From: Leptolyngbya sp. PCC 7375
GTDB lineage: Bacteria > Cyanobacteriota > Cyanobacteriia > Phormidesmidales > Phormidesmidaceae
DNA: 64,000 nt
Direction of reading: 5' to 3'
NCBI RefSeq assembly: GCF_000316115.1
Contig: NZ_JH993797.1
Coordinates: forward strand, 5,863,961 to 5,927,960
The position numbers and the translations under genes were made by a program. Of the stretch, positions 44,089 to 52,658 are shown in pieces (position 1 is the stretch's first letter; each line of letters begins with the position of its first letter). The notes beneath the pieces are model-generated. The model ran no database searches and was not told where the DNA came from. It saw nothing but the letters and a program-made list of their open reading frames with translations.

Positions 44089-44474
44089 GTCGGAGGACTG
44101 CCCCAACTCGAAAAAATACCACTCGTAAAACAATGCAGTCACTATATTGTTATTAGTCGGCTACCCAGTGAGGTAGGAAAGTGGCATAAGCTATGTGAGT
44201 CAGACCTGACAGCATTAGCCGTCATTCACAGCGTATTAGATACAGTTCAGCAGATTATTAGAGAGTTTCCCATACTAGAGATAAAAGCTGGCCCGTGGCT
44301 AATAGAAGAGGAACCCGTGATGCCCGATATAATCTTGGAAGCAGTGTTAAAATCTTGTAGGAAGTGCTATCCCACAGCATAGCGTCTCAGTTTTTTGTTG
44401 TCACTAAACAGACAAGGTCCAAACAAGGTGAAAATCAACGCAATCTCTAGGCGTATCGGTCAATTCCACTAACC

Positions 44475-44711
44475 ATCGCCATATTGCCTCAAACAGATTG
44501 ATTTGCTGTGGTCTAGGGTATCCCAACTCTAAACCATCAAAACATTGCTATGGCCATCAGAATTTGAAAAACCATGTATTAGATTATTGTAGATCATTTG
44601 TACTGTTTTTTCTGGCAGTCTGTCAAATCTTTGCCAAATACAAGGTCTTTATGGTGTTTCAGCTAAAAATGCTTAACCGAGTTTCTAACTCTTTCCCATC
44701 CTTTGAGCAGC
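44475..44711. repeat. Long direct repeat, copy 2 (right border of CRISPR island)
   Basis: It matches 30270-30515 in the same orientation. It includes ATCGCCAT, the first codons of the TIR-like gene reversed, but the coding region is not continued to the left. A 9-bp gap and scattered substitutions lie in the second half. Thus this copy is a displaced duplicate of that gene's promoter region. Confidence 0.9.
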
Positions 44712-44722
44712 GATCAGGTGGG

Positions 44723-45047
44723 TTTAAAAGCACAACACCCAACAGCCTTCCTGAGGAACATCCTTTCTAATCATTCGCTAGGACTTGGAGATACGTTCTG
44801 TTGTTGGCAATTACCCTTTGAGCATCTTACTCAACAACTTCAGCATGGCTCCCAAACTGTTAGCGATAGGATGTATCAGCTTGACCCGTTGGGTGTTGGG
44901 TTGAACGAGACAGAATATGCAACAGCGTTACCTCTTTGTTGTTTTCTCTAGCTGTTTTATCTGCCAGGGAAGCGATGTCATTTCGCTTCAATATCAATAT
45001 AGCCTGCCTTGAATTCTGTGGGTGTTTTGTAGACCAAAGTTAACAAT
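44723..45047 (+). ncRNA. Candidate structured RNA or repeat, copy A
   Basis: The 325-bp sequence recurs at 45111-45435. CAACACCCAAC (44733-44743) is perfectly complementary to GTTGGGTGTTG (44888-44898), closing a domain of about 165 nt. A 3' hairpin GAAGCGA-N7-TCGCTTC lies at 44969-44989. Neither copy has a convincing protein frame across its length. Strand chosen by the 3' hairpin position; no promoter identified. Confidence 0.4.
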
Positions 45048-45110
45048 CTCAGAAAGAAAAGGGGTGCTATATATCTTCCTGGCTTTGCGAGAAGAGTAGT
45101 GTTTAAAGAC

Positions 45111-45435
45111 TTTAAAAGCACAACACCCAACAGTCTTCCTGAGGAACATCCTTTCTAATCATTCGCTAGGACTTGGAGATACGTCTTGTTGTTGGCAATT
45201 ACCCTTTGAGCATCTTACTCAACAACTTCAGCATGGCTCCCAAACTGTTAGCGATAGGATGTATCAGCTTGACCCGTTGGGTGTTGGGTTGAACGAGACA
45301 GAATATGCAACAGCGTTACCTCTTTGTTGTTTTCTCTAGCTGTTTTATCTGCCAGGGAAGCGATGTCATTTCGCTTCAATGACAATATAGATCATTGTGT
45401 TGCCGGTTAGGGGCTTGTAGACCAAAGTTAACAAT
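45111..45435 (+). ncRNA. Candidate structured RNA or repeat, copy B
   Basis: Second copy, same length, 63 bp after copy A. The long-range stem (45121-45131 with 45276-45286) and the 3' hairpin are kept. Differences are mostly in the last 80 bases after the hairpin and at single positions before it. Both end in TAGACCAAAGTTAACAAT. Confidence 0.4.
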
Positions 45436-45514
45436 GCCTGAGAGTGTATACTTCTCTCTTTAAAGGGGCTACGGTGTATATACAAGCATTGGAAACTAGC
45501 GTTCGCGATTGTCT

Positions 45515-45589
45515 AACCCCCTCTAACTCCCCCTTACCAAGGGGGAGGACCGGAGTTTCCCCCTTACCAAGGGGGGATTAAGGGGGGTA
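45515..45589. repeat. Palindromic CCCCCTTACCAAGGGGG repeat pair
   Basis: CCCCCTTACCAAGGGGG occurs twice, with CCCCCTCTAACTCCC before and GGATTAAGGGGGG after, so several hairpins are possible. This is a very common type of dispersed repeat in cyanobacterial genomes. The rest of 45436-45887 has no gene. Confidence 0.75.
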
Positions 45590-45887
45590 ATGCAGGATTG
45601 TGAACTTCCCTTTCGAGATGTGTGTACACGGTACTTTAAAAGGGAGTGTGGCACATGCTGGGTGGGGGTTTGAGTTGTTTTTGGAGGAGGGTGAAACATA
45701 AACTTACGTCTTATAGAAGAGAATAGTTATGTCAGGTAAAACAGGTTTTTGTGTAAAAGTGTGTAACCTTCAAGAATTTTGATTAAATTACTGATCGATC
45801 GGCAGTCTTTTGTGGCAAATGCTTCTCGCTGATTGCGTCTTGTTCCATTTCTGCTACGTTGACTATCGATGGAAATGGAGAGGTTCT

Positions 45888-47438
45888 ATGGGTGGAGTCG
45901 TCGCGGCGGGCCATGGGAAGACGGCAGCGGCTGCTGTCGAAATGCTGAAGCAAGGGGGCAATGCTTTTGATGCAGCAGTGGCGGGGGTGCTGGCCTCCTG
46001 TGTGGCAGAGTCGGTGCTGACATCCTTGGCGGGCGGTGGCTTTCTACTGGCCCATACAGGAGCGGGTGAGCATGTACTTTTTGATTTTTTTACCCAAACG
46101 CCTGCTGATAAAACCCTGGAGCATCCGCTAGATTTCTATCCCATCTGTGCAGATTTTGGCGATACGGTGCAGGAGTTTCACATTGGTTTAGGGGCCATGG
46201 CTGTGCCAGGGGTGTTGAAGGGGCTGGTGCATGTCCATCAGCGCCTGGGCCGATTGCCCTTAGAGAAGGTTGTTGCCCCAGCCATTTATCTGGCGCGTCG
46301 GGGTGTGGTGGTCAATGGGTTTCTGGCCTATGTATATGGTGTGCTTAAGCCAATTTTGCTGGCAACACCTGGGGCGCGAGCGATGTATGCACCCCAAGGT
46401 CAGTTATTGAAGGCGGGGGAAATGTTGCATATGCCTGCTTTTGCTGATGCCCTGGAGCGTTTGGTAAACCAGGGTATAGACGCCTTTTGGCAGGACATGG
46501 CCGCCCAGGTGACTGACTCTACAGGTGGGTATCTGACGGTTGAGGATTTTGAGCGATACCAGGTCATAGAGCGTCAGCCATTGTGCCTTGACTACCATGG
46601 CACTCAGTTACTGACCAATCCGCCACCTAGTGCTGGGGGTGGGCTAGTTGCCTGTTCATTGGCGCTACTGGCTGATTGTGCGTTGGCAGGTTACGGTAGC
46701 CCTGAGCACCTGCGGTCTCTCAGTCAGGTGATGCGATTTACCAATGTAGCCCGTCGCGATGGCTATGATACGCGACTCCATCAGTCCTGTGTGGCGGAAG
46801 AGTTTTTGTCGGCGGGGCATTTGGATCAGTATCGGGGGCAATTGGCGGATGCGATCGCATCCCTACAGTCACCCAAAGTGGCCAATAAACTTGGCAGCAC
46901 CACCCACCTCAGTGTGATTGACCATGAGGGCAACGCCGCCAGTGTGACCACGTCTAACGGTGAGGGCTCCTCCTATGTGCTGCCGGGTACCGGCATTATG
47001 GTCAACAACATGCTGGGCGAAGAAGACCTCAATCCCCATGGCTTTCACCAGTGGACGCCTGACCAACGCATGTCGTCCATGATGGCCCCCACCATGGTGC
47101 TGCGCGACGGACATCCCTATTTAGTGTTAGGGTCTGGCGGCTCCAACCGCATCCGCACCGCTATTCTGCAGGTGATTTCCAATCTGGTGGACTTTCAGAT
47201 GCCCCTAGAAGCCGCCGTGGCTGCCCCCCGTATCCATTGGGAAAATGATGTATTTCACCTGGAGCCAGGGTTTAATCAAGCGCTGCTAACCCCAATTATT
47301 GGCGATGCTCAACCACTCTGGTGGCAGGCTCAGAACATGTTTTTTGGGGGAGTCCATGCCGTGGGTCTGGATGAAAATGGTGTGCTGCACGGTGCCGGAG
47401 ACAGTCGCCGCAGTGGAGCCGTAGCTGTGGCACAATAG
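45888..47438 (+). CDS. ggt: Gamma-glutamyltransferase
   Basis: About 516 residues from ATG 45888, which has GGAGAGG five bases upstream; the frame is open 26 codons further back. The enzyme cleaves gamma-glutamyl bonds of glutathione and is an Ntn-hydrolase that self-cleaves. The start KQGGNAFDAAVAGVLASCV and the glycine-rich LAGGGFLLAHT are family features. The cleavage site before the catalytic Thr is in KLGSTTHLSVID, and the oxyanion region is VLGSGGSNRIRTA. No signal peptide is seen on the short form, so location is uncertain. The region before 45888 is AT-rich and could hold the promoter. Confidence 0.9.
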   Translation: MGGVVAAGHGKTAAAAVEMLKQGGNAFDAAVAGVLASCVAESVLTSLAGGGFLLAHTGAGEHVLFDFFTQTPADKTLEHPLDFYPICADFGDTVQEFHIGLGAMAVPGVLKGLVHVHQRLGRLPLEKVVAPAIYLARRGVVVNGFLAYVYGVLKPILLATPGARAMYAPQGQLLKAGEMLHMPAFADALERLVNQGIDAFWQDMAAQVTDSTGGYLTVEDFERYQVIERQPLCLDYHGTQLLTNPPPSAGGGLVACSLALLADCALAGYGSPEHLRSLSQVMRFTNVARRDGYDTRLHQSCVAEEFLSAGHLDQYRGQLADAIASLQSPKVANKLGSTTHLSVIDHEGNAASVTTSNGEGSSYVLPGTGIMVNNMLGEEDLNPHGFHQWTPDQRMSSMMAPTMVLRDGHPYLVLGSGGSNRIRTAILQVISNLVDFQMPLEAAVAAPRIHWENDVFHLEPGFNQALLTPIIGDAQPLWWQAQNMFFGGVHAVGLDENGVLHGAGDSRRSGAVAVAQ

Positions 47439-47490
47439 GCTATTGGTCAAAATTTTTGCCTGAATTCCAGTATTTTCTTGAATAGACCCC

Positions 47491-48843
47491 ATGGATAAGC
47501 GTCGTTATCACATCACTACGTTTGGTTGCCAGATGAATAAGGCCGACTCTGAGCGCATGGCTGGCATCCTCGATGACATGGGGATGAACTGGACAGAAAA
47601 CCCATTGGAAGCGGATGTGGTGCTGTACAACACCTGCACCATTCGTGACAATGCCGAGCAGAAGGTGTATTCCTACCTGGGTAAGCAGGCGAAGCGTAAG
47701 CAGTCGGACCCCAATGTGACACTGATTGTGGCGGGTTGTGTGGCTCAGCAAGAGGGGGAATCGCTGCTGCGTCGCGTCCCTGAGCTGGACCTGGTCATGG
47801 GGCCGCAGCATGCCAACCGCCTGAGTGATTTGCTAGAGCAGGTCTTTAGCGGTAATCAGGTGGTGGCCACTGAGCCGGTCCACATTATGGAGGACATCAC
47901 CAAGCCCCGGCGCGATAGCAAAATTAGTGCTTGGGTGAATGTCATCTATGGCTGTAACGAGCGCTGTACCTATTGTGTGGTACCCGGTGTGCGTGGCATT
48001 GAGCAATCCCGTACCCCTGAGGCTATCCGAGCTGAAATGGAGCTGCTGGGTCAGCAAGGCTACACCGAGGTAACGCTGCTGGGCCAAAACATTGATGCCT
48101 ATGGCCGTGACTTGCCTGGCATTACCCCCGAGGGTCGCCGTCAGAATACCCTCACAGACTTGCTTTACTACGTCCATGATGTCCCCGGCATTGAGCGGAT
48201 TCGCTTTGCCACCAGCCATCCCCGCTATTTTACAGAGCGTTTAATTAAGGCCTGTGCCGAGCTGCCCAAGGTATGTGAACATTTTCATATTCCTTTCCAG
48301 TCCGGTGATAACGATGTGCTCAAGGCCATGGCACGGGGCTACACCCAGGAGAAATATCGTCGCATTATCGACACGGTGCGTCGCTATGTGCCAGATGCGG
48401 CCATCAGCGCTGATGCCATTGTGGGTTTCCCTGGTGAAACCGAGGGGCAGTTTCAAAACACCCTGAAACTGGTGGAGGACATCGGCTTTGACCAGCTAAA
48501 TACGGCTGCCTATTCCCCTCGCCCCAATACGCCAGCTGCCCTATGGGAGAGCCAGCTAGACGAACCCACTAAGAGCGATCGTCTACAGCGCCTGAATCAT
48601 CTGGTGTCGATCCAAGCAGCGGAGCGGTCCCAGCGGTATGCAAATCGGATTGAACGGGTACTGATTGAAGATGTAAACCCCAAAAATCCCCACCAGGTGA
48701 TGGGGCGGACCCGCACCAATCGTCTGACATTCTGTGAGGGTGATATCAATGAACTCAAGGGCAAAATTATCGAAGTAAACATTACCGAAGTGCGGGCCTT
48801 TAGTCTCACAGGGGAACGGGTGAACGTGTTGGTCGAGGCTTAA
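47491..48843 (+). CDS. miaB: tRNA-2-methylthio-N6-dimethylallyladenosine synthase
   Basis: The 450-residue radical-SAM enzyme adds a methylthio group to i6A37 of tRNA. Its N-terminal MTTase domain has three cluster cysteines (TTFGCQMNKADSERM, LYNTCTIRD, VAGCVAQQEGE). The radical SAM core has YGCNERCTYCVVPGVRG (C-x3-C-x2-C) and GFPGETEGQF. A C-terminal TRAM domain (RIERVLIEDVNPKNPHQVMG to the end) binds tRNA. The start MDKRRYHITTFGC is standard for cyanobacterial MiaB. It lies 52 bp after ggt on the same strand. Confidence 0.96.
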   Translation: MDKRRYHITTFGCQMNKADSERMAGILDDMGMNWTENPLEADVVLYNTCTIRDNAEQKVYSYLGKQAKRKQSDPNVTLIVAGCVAQQEGESLLRRVPELDLVMGPQHANRLSDLLEQVFSGNQVVATEPVHIMEDITKPRRDSKISAWVNVIYGCNERCTYCVVPGVRGIEQSRTPEAIRAEMELLGQQGYTEVTLLGQNIDAYGRDLPGITPEGRRQNTLTDLLYYVHDVPGIERIRFATSHPRYFTERLIKACAELPKVCEHFHIPFQSGDNDVLKAMARGYTQEKYRRIIDTVRRYVPDAAISADAIVGFPGETEGQFQNTLKLVEDIGFDQLNTAAYSPRPNTPAALWESQLDEPTKSDRLQRLNHLVSIQAAERSQRYANRIERVLIEDVNPKNPHQVMGRTRTNRLTFCEGDINELKGKIIEVNITEVRAFSLTGERVNVLVEA

Positions 48844-48935
48844 TCAACTTCCGTTTATACGAAATTTTGCATCTGAGTTTGAAGTACTAACTTTGGGAAT
48901 GATCTCAGCGTCTACAGGTAACTTCGGAGGATGTG

Positions 48936-49334
48936 ATGCGAGCTTTACTTCAAAAGTTATTCAATCGGCAGCCCAGTAGTGTTAACCAGATGCAGCGGGA
49001 GGCCATGGTCGATTTATGTCTGCTAGGCATGTACTCAGACTCTAGGCTGTCCATTGATGAGCAAGACTTTTTGGATGAGGAGTTTAACAAGCTAACCTGG
49101 GAGTCCGGTATTTCCCTCGGTAGCTATCTGCAAAGAGCCGTGCCTAGGGTGCGCTCGGTGATTGACGATGCCCCGGAATTGGCTGCATTTTTGCAAGACA
49201 TTGCTCAGCGTCTGGGGGAGGGAGACTTTAGGCAAACGGCCATGGATGCTTTGCAAGAACTGTTGGAGTCTGATGGCGTGGCCGAGAGCGAGTCAAAGTT
49301 TATGGCGGATGTTAGAAAAGCATTGACTATGTGA
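48936..49334 (+). CDS. TerB-like protein
   Basis: The 132-residue all-helical protein has the fold pattern of the TerB family (tellurite resistance/metal-linked stress). MVDLCLLGMYSDSRLSIDEQ gives the acidic motif typical of TerB, and LLESDGVAESESKFMADV closes it. GGAGG lies 5 bases before ATG 48936. The stop overlaps the GTG start of the acetyltransferase gene, so the two are translationally coupled. The function in cyanobacteria is not established. Confidence 0.7.
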   Translation: MRALLQKLFNRQPSSVNQMQREAMVDLCLLGMYSDSRLSIDEQDFLDEEFNKLTWESGISLGSYLQRAVPRVRSVIDDAPELAAFLQDIAQRLGEGDFRQTAMDALQELLESDGVAESESKFMADVRKALTM

Positions 49335-49867
49335 ACTCGCTAACTCAAACCATGCTTCCTCGTGTTTATATTCGGTCCCCGGTCGATGATGATTGGTCAA
49401 CGCTGCTCGATCTACATCAGCGTAGTGCTGACTACCATTCTCCTTGGGCTGAACCGGCCAAAAATGAGGAAGGATGTAGGCGCTATATCCATCGCTGTCA
49501 CACGGAGCCCTTTGAAGGCATGCTGATCTGGCATGCCGTTGACCACCGCTTGGTAGGGGTGGCCAACTTAAGCCAGATTTTTTACGGCAGCTTTCAAAAT
49601 GCCTATTTGGGCTATTACGGCAATGTGGACTACGCGGGTCAGGGATTGATGACTGAGGGGGTAAAGCTGGTGCTTAACCATGCCTTTAATTCCCTGAAGC
49701 TTCACCGTATCGAAGCGAATATTCAACCGGGTAACACAGCGTCTATTAAGTTGATCAAACGATTGGGATTTGCCAATGAGGGATTCTCACGCCAATATCT
49801 AAAAATCAATGGAGAGTGGCGCGACCATGAGCGCTGGGCATTGACGGTAGATAACTGGCTGCGATAG
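49331..49867 (+). CDS. GNAT family N-acetyltransferase
   Basis: The 178-residue protein is of the RimJ/RimL type. VYIRSPVDDDWSTLLDLHQ opens the fold, GYYGNVDYAGQGLMTEGVKL is the acetyl-CoA loop region, and FNSLKLHRIEANIQPGNTAS with KLIKRLGFANEGFSRQYLKI are the conserved C-terminal parts. It probably acetylates an amino group of a protein or small molecule. It starts at GTG 49331 overlapping the TerB stop; ATG 49352 is an alternative. Confidence 0.9.
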   Translation: MNSLTQTMLPRVYIRSPVDDDWSTLLDLHQRSADYHSPWAEPAKNEEGCRRYIHRCHTEPFEGMLIWHAVDHRLVGVANLSQIFYGSFQNAYLGYYGNVDYAGQGLMTEGVKLVLNHAFNSLKLHRIEANIQPGNTASIKLIKRLGFANEGFSRQYLKINGEWRDHERWALTVDNWLR

Positions 49868-49969
49868 TACCGTTGTGTGATCACTCTCAGATACTTGGAT
49901 ATCAGAGTTTGAACTCAGGGGCACCCTAATCAAGATACGGAATACTGTTTCACTACAAGGATCCTGACG

Positions 49970-50608
49970 ATGGTACATGCCAGTACTAGCCTGCCTGCAC
50001 AGTTACAAAACCGTAATTACACGTTGATCTATGCCCCTACTCAGTTAAAGCGTCTGGGCATGACCCCTGGATTTGACCAGCGATGGCACCAGGCTCGCCC
50101 CCAGGTTTTAGAGATTGCTGCGCAGTGTCATGGACTGGCACCCAATGGATTAACGGTGTATCGAGGCACAGGCGATACTTTTCAGGCCCACCAAAATGTA
50201 AATGTTGAGAATTTTCAGTCCCTGATGGATTCGGCCCCCATGCCAGAGCAGGTGGCGTTGGCTCCAGTCCTACAGACGGTGTTAGATCGGTATTTTGATG
50301 AGAAGGCGGTGGGTCAGCAGCCTGAAAATGGTGAAATTGTTTTGATTCTGATCGATAATGAACCAACGGATCGGCTTGCGATCGCAAAACAAATCGTAGC
50401 CGCCTCCCAAAAGCTCGATCACAACAACGAGCTAGGCATTGGCTGGATCCAGGTCGGCGATGACTACATTACTAAAGGCTTTTTAGTTACCCTAGATAAC
50501 AATCTCCGAGAGAAAGGTGCAAAATTTGACATTGTTGATCACAAGATAATTCAACAGATCGCCTCTGAGGACTTGGTCACATTCCTGATGGGGGTGTTGA
50601 CGGACTAG
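49970..50608 (+). CDS. vWA-like protein lacking the MIDAS motif
   Basis: The 212-residue protein follows the layout of cyanobacterial vWA proteins. A first strand NYTLIYAPTQLKRL is followed by a helix with RWHQARPQVLEIAAQCHG. GEIVLILIDNEPTDRLAIAK (normally L-x-T-D-G-E-P-x-D) and ELGIGWIQVGDDYITKGFL come next, then the end LREKGAKFDIVDHKII. The first strand should end in D-x-S-x-S but reads APTQL. The metal-binding site is therefore missing, and the usual divalent-metal contact to a ligand is unlikely. Function unknown. Confidence 0.7.
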   Translation: MVHASTSLPAQLQNRNYTLIYAPTQLKRLGMTPGFDQRWHQARPQVLEIAAQCHGLAPNGLTVYRGTGDTFQAHQNVNVENFQSLMDSAPMPEQVALAPVLQTVLDRYFDEKAVGQQPENGEIVLILIDNEPTDRLAIAKQIVAASQKLDHNNELGIGWIQVGDDYITKGFLVTLDNNLREKGAKFDIVDHKIIQQIASEDLVTFLMGVLTD

Positions 50609-50647
50609 TCGTGATGGCGGTTGCGCAAATATAATCTCTTTTTTCTT

Positions 50648-50686
50648 AAAACTCAGGCCTAAAACTCAGGCCTAAAACTCAGGCCT
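50648..50686. repeat. 13-bp tandem repeat at the TpsB stop codon
   Basis: AAAACTCAGGCCT occurs three times in a row. On the minus strand TAG of the gene is at 50672-50674. The following copies add TAG at 50659-50661 and TAA at 50646-50648, offset 13 and 26, so all three frames are stopped. Confidence 0.9.
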
Positions 50687-52465
50687 GTAGTCCAACAAGA
50701 AATATAGGCCATCTTCTTGTAGTGAATCGCCTGTGTTATCTACATCCACCAGGGGAATACCATAGTCAAGCCGCATGGATAGCCAGGGACTGACGGCCCA
50801 ACGCACCCCTACCCCCAGACTGGCCAGAAAGGCAGGATCGGGATCTGGGATTTCATTGTTCCAGCCAACCCCAGCTTCAAAGAAAGGCGTCAGTTGGACC
50901 TTATTTGGGTCTTTGGTGATCGGAATCCGGAGCTCAATCGAACTGGTAATGGCATTATCAGTGACAATTTGGTTTTGGCTGTAGCCGCGTATGGTGCTAA
51001 TACCGCCTAAGCTGAAACGCTCAATGGGTAATAGAGCATCTGGTGTCAGTTGAGCACCGACCCGGGTCAGCATCAAAAATCGAGGAGACACCTGCTTAAT
51101 CCACTGAAACTGGCCTAGCCAACTAAAGAAACGACCATCAATGCCAGAATCATTGACGGTGGCATCAAACAAGTCTAACCCCACACTAAATTGAGAGCGG
51201 GCTGCCAAGACCTGAGACTGACTGCGTTTCACCCAGTCTTGATAAAATCGAACCGCACTGACCTGAGAGCGCCCATCTTCAGGACCCAGGGAGAATGAAA
51301 ATGGAATGTCGTCAAGAATGAAACTGCGGCTACGTTTCCAATCAAAATCTAAACCCAGCGCAAACTCTTCTGCCGGTGTACGCACCAGAGGCTGACGAAA
51401 TCCAGCGGATAATGTTGTGGTTTCACTGCGAATGTCGATATCGCGGAAGGCATCCTGCACAATGCGGCTATCGCTGTTGCTGGCCCTCAATCGCAGCGTA
51501 CCGTCCTGGGCGTTCACCGGTACAGAATAGCTAACATCATATAGGTCGAGACCTTCCGTCCTTCCATAGCTAGCATTGAAGCGATCGCCGATGCCCAACG
51601 GATGACTAACGGACAGTCCTACATTAATACCTTCAGAGCCAATGCTGGGAGAACGATAGTTATCGCCAGCGAAAGAGAGACCAAATGTGTCAGCTTCTTC
51701 CAAATCTAAAATTAACAAGCTTTTGCCGGGACCATTGCCCGCTGTTAATTCTGCATTAACCCGCTGTAGCATCGGGTCAACCTGGAGTAACTGTAGCCCT
51801 CTCTCTAAATCTTGTTGTCTAAAAGGTGACTCCATGGCACGGGCTAGACGATCGCTCACATAACCCTTCCGCAAACGATCTAAGCCATTGATCTGGATCT
51901 CTTCGATTTCTCCTTCAATTACCTGAATCTCGACACTACCATTGCTCAAGTCCTGATTGTTGGGAACAAATGCGCCAGACGTAATATAGCCTTCGTCCAG
52001 GTAGAGTTTGGTGATGCGCGATCGCAAATTAAACAAATCCGATAATCGAATCTCTTGACCTAAATAACAATCAACCTGTTCAGCAATTTGGGCTGCTAGT
52101 ACCGTATTACCAACCACCCTAATTTCAGTAGCCAGAAACGACAGTTCTGATGTATCGGCTAAGGGTGGACAGATATCTAGATTTAAGACATTTGGCGGAT
52201 TGACAGATGGCTGTTCAATTTCTATGGGAACCTCTTCTGGAGACGATGGAACTTCTTCTGGAATCGTCTCTGGAGACGGTAGTGATTGCTCTTCGGGAGA
52301 TGGAATATTGGGTGGAGGTGCAGGCTGTGCAGGGGCAACCGTCTGCGCGGTAACCGGCATGCCGTAACTCGTAAGGGCTAAATAGCTAAAGATGGCGAAT
52401 ACTATGGGAGGGCTATGCACAACCGTATTTGTCCGTACTAAGCAGGATGAATCGTTGCATATCAT
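50672..52465 (-). CDS. TpsB outer-membrane transporter (ShlB/FhaC family)
   Basis: The 597-residue protein is an Omp85-type translocator for two-partner secretion. A signal-peptide-like start (IVFAIFSYLALTSYGMPVTA) is followed by a Pro/Glu-rich linker (about 45-100). Two POTRA domains come next (TEIRVVGNTVLAAQIAEQVD; SVEIQVIEGEIEEIQINGLD). The C-terminal beta-barrel carries the conserved lid-lock segment STIRGYSQNQIV near 500 and an aromatic C-terminal residue (DYRPEF). It probably exports the TpsA protein encoded 2 kb upstream on the same strand. An ISAzo13-type element now lies between them. Confidence 0.9.
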   Translation of the reverse strand: MICNDSSCLVRTNTVVHSPPIVFAIFSYLALTSYGMPVTAQTVAPAQPAPPPNIPSPEEQSLPSPETIPEEVPSSPEEVPIEIEQPSVNPPNVLNLDICPPLADTSELSFLATEIRVVGNTVLAAQIAEQVDCYLGQEIRLSDLFNLRSRITKLYLDEGYITSGAFVPNNQDLSNGSVEIQVIEGEIEEIQINGLDRLRKGYVSDRLARAMESPFRQQDLERGLQLLQVDPMLQRVNAELTAGNGPGKSLLILDLEEADTFGLSFAGDNYRSPSIGSEGINVGLSVSHPLGIGDRFNASYGRTEGLDLYDVSYSVPVNAQDGTLRLRASNSDSRIVQDAFRDIDIRSETTTLSAGFRQPLVRTPAEEFALGLDFDWKRSRSFILDDIPFSFSLGPEDGRSQVSAVRFYQDWVKRSQSQVLAARSQFSVGLDLFDATVNDSGIDGRFFSWLGQFQWIKQVSPRFLMLTRVGAQLTPDALLPIERFSLGGISTIRGYSQNQIVTDNAITSSIELRIPITKDPNKVQLTPFFEAGVGWNNEIPDPDPAFLASLGVGVRWAVSPWLSMRLDYGIPLVDVDNTGDSLQEDGLYFLLDYRPEF

Positions 52466-52658
52466 ACGATATTCGCAAGATATGAACTATTTAGGAGCCT
52501 ACTATTGTTGAAAAAATTGATGTAATGCTTCTAGATGTAATACCTCTATTAGGGTTTTGAACTGGATTTCAGTTAAGGGATACGCAAATAAATAGAGTAC
52601 CTATCCTTTAAGATAAGTTATGGTGAACACTTGTGCTTGCTTGTTGTGAGGGTTGCTG

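Larger units (their letters stand above)
42134..44382 (+). pseudogene. csx3: Csx3-AAA fusion protein, split by IS4-type element
   Basis: Without the IS and one 10-bp target copy the frame reads LLVDVGGLPQLEKIPL, giving a protein of about 305 residues. Residues 1-110 are a second Csx3 domain (VVISGQAPLWLQVRLMWRCR; WVGCHAARDNQIVVVHS). From about 115 comes a P-loop module: Walker A LIGGPPNSGKSVFSNALRRA, then RVFLHRASWDGEGNWAYE, Walker B-like CLLVDVGG and a helical end. Csx3-AAA fusions are known in cyanobacterial type III loci, with the AAA part's role unclear. The insertion hits right after Walker B, so the truncated product (to 42799) would lack the C-terminal third. Confidence 0.85.

Noticed and set aside
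44498..44951. Overlapping frames (90 and 82 codons) across the direct repeat and copy A of the tandem 325-bp sequence
   Set aside because: The frames run across the repeat boundary, have poor starts, and the matching frame in copy B is not continuous upstream. Paired complementary segments explain the conservation better.
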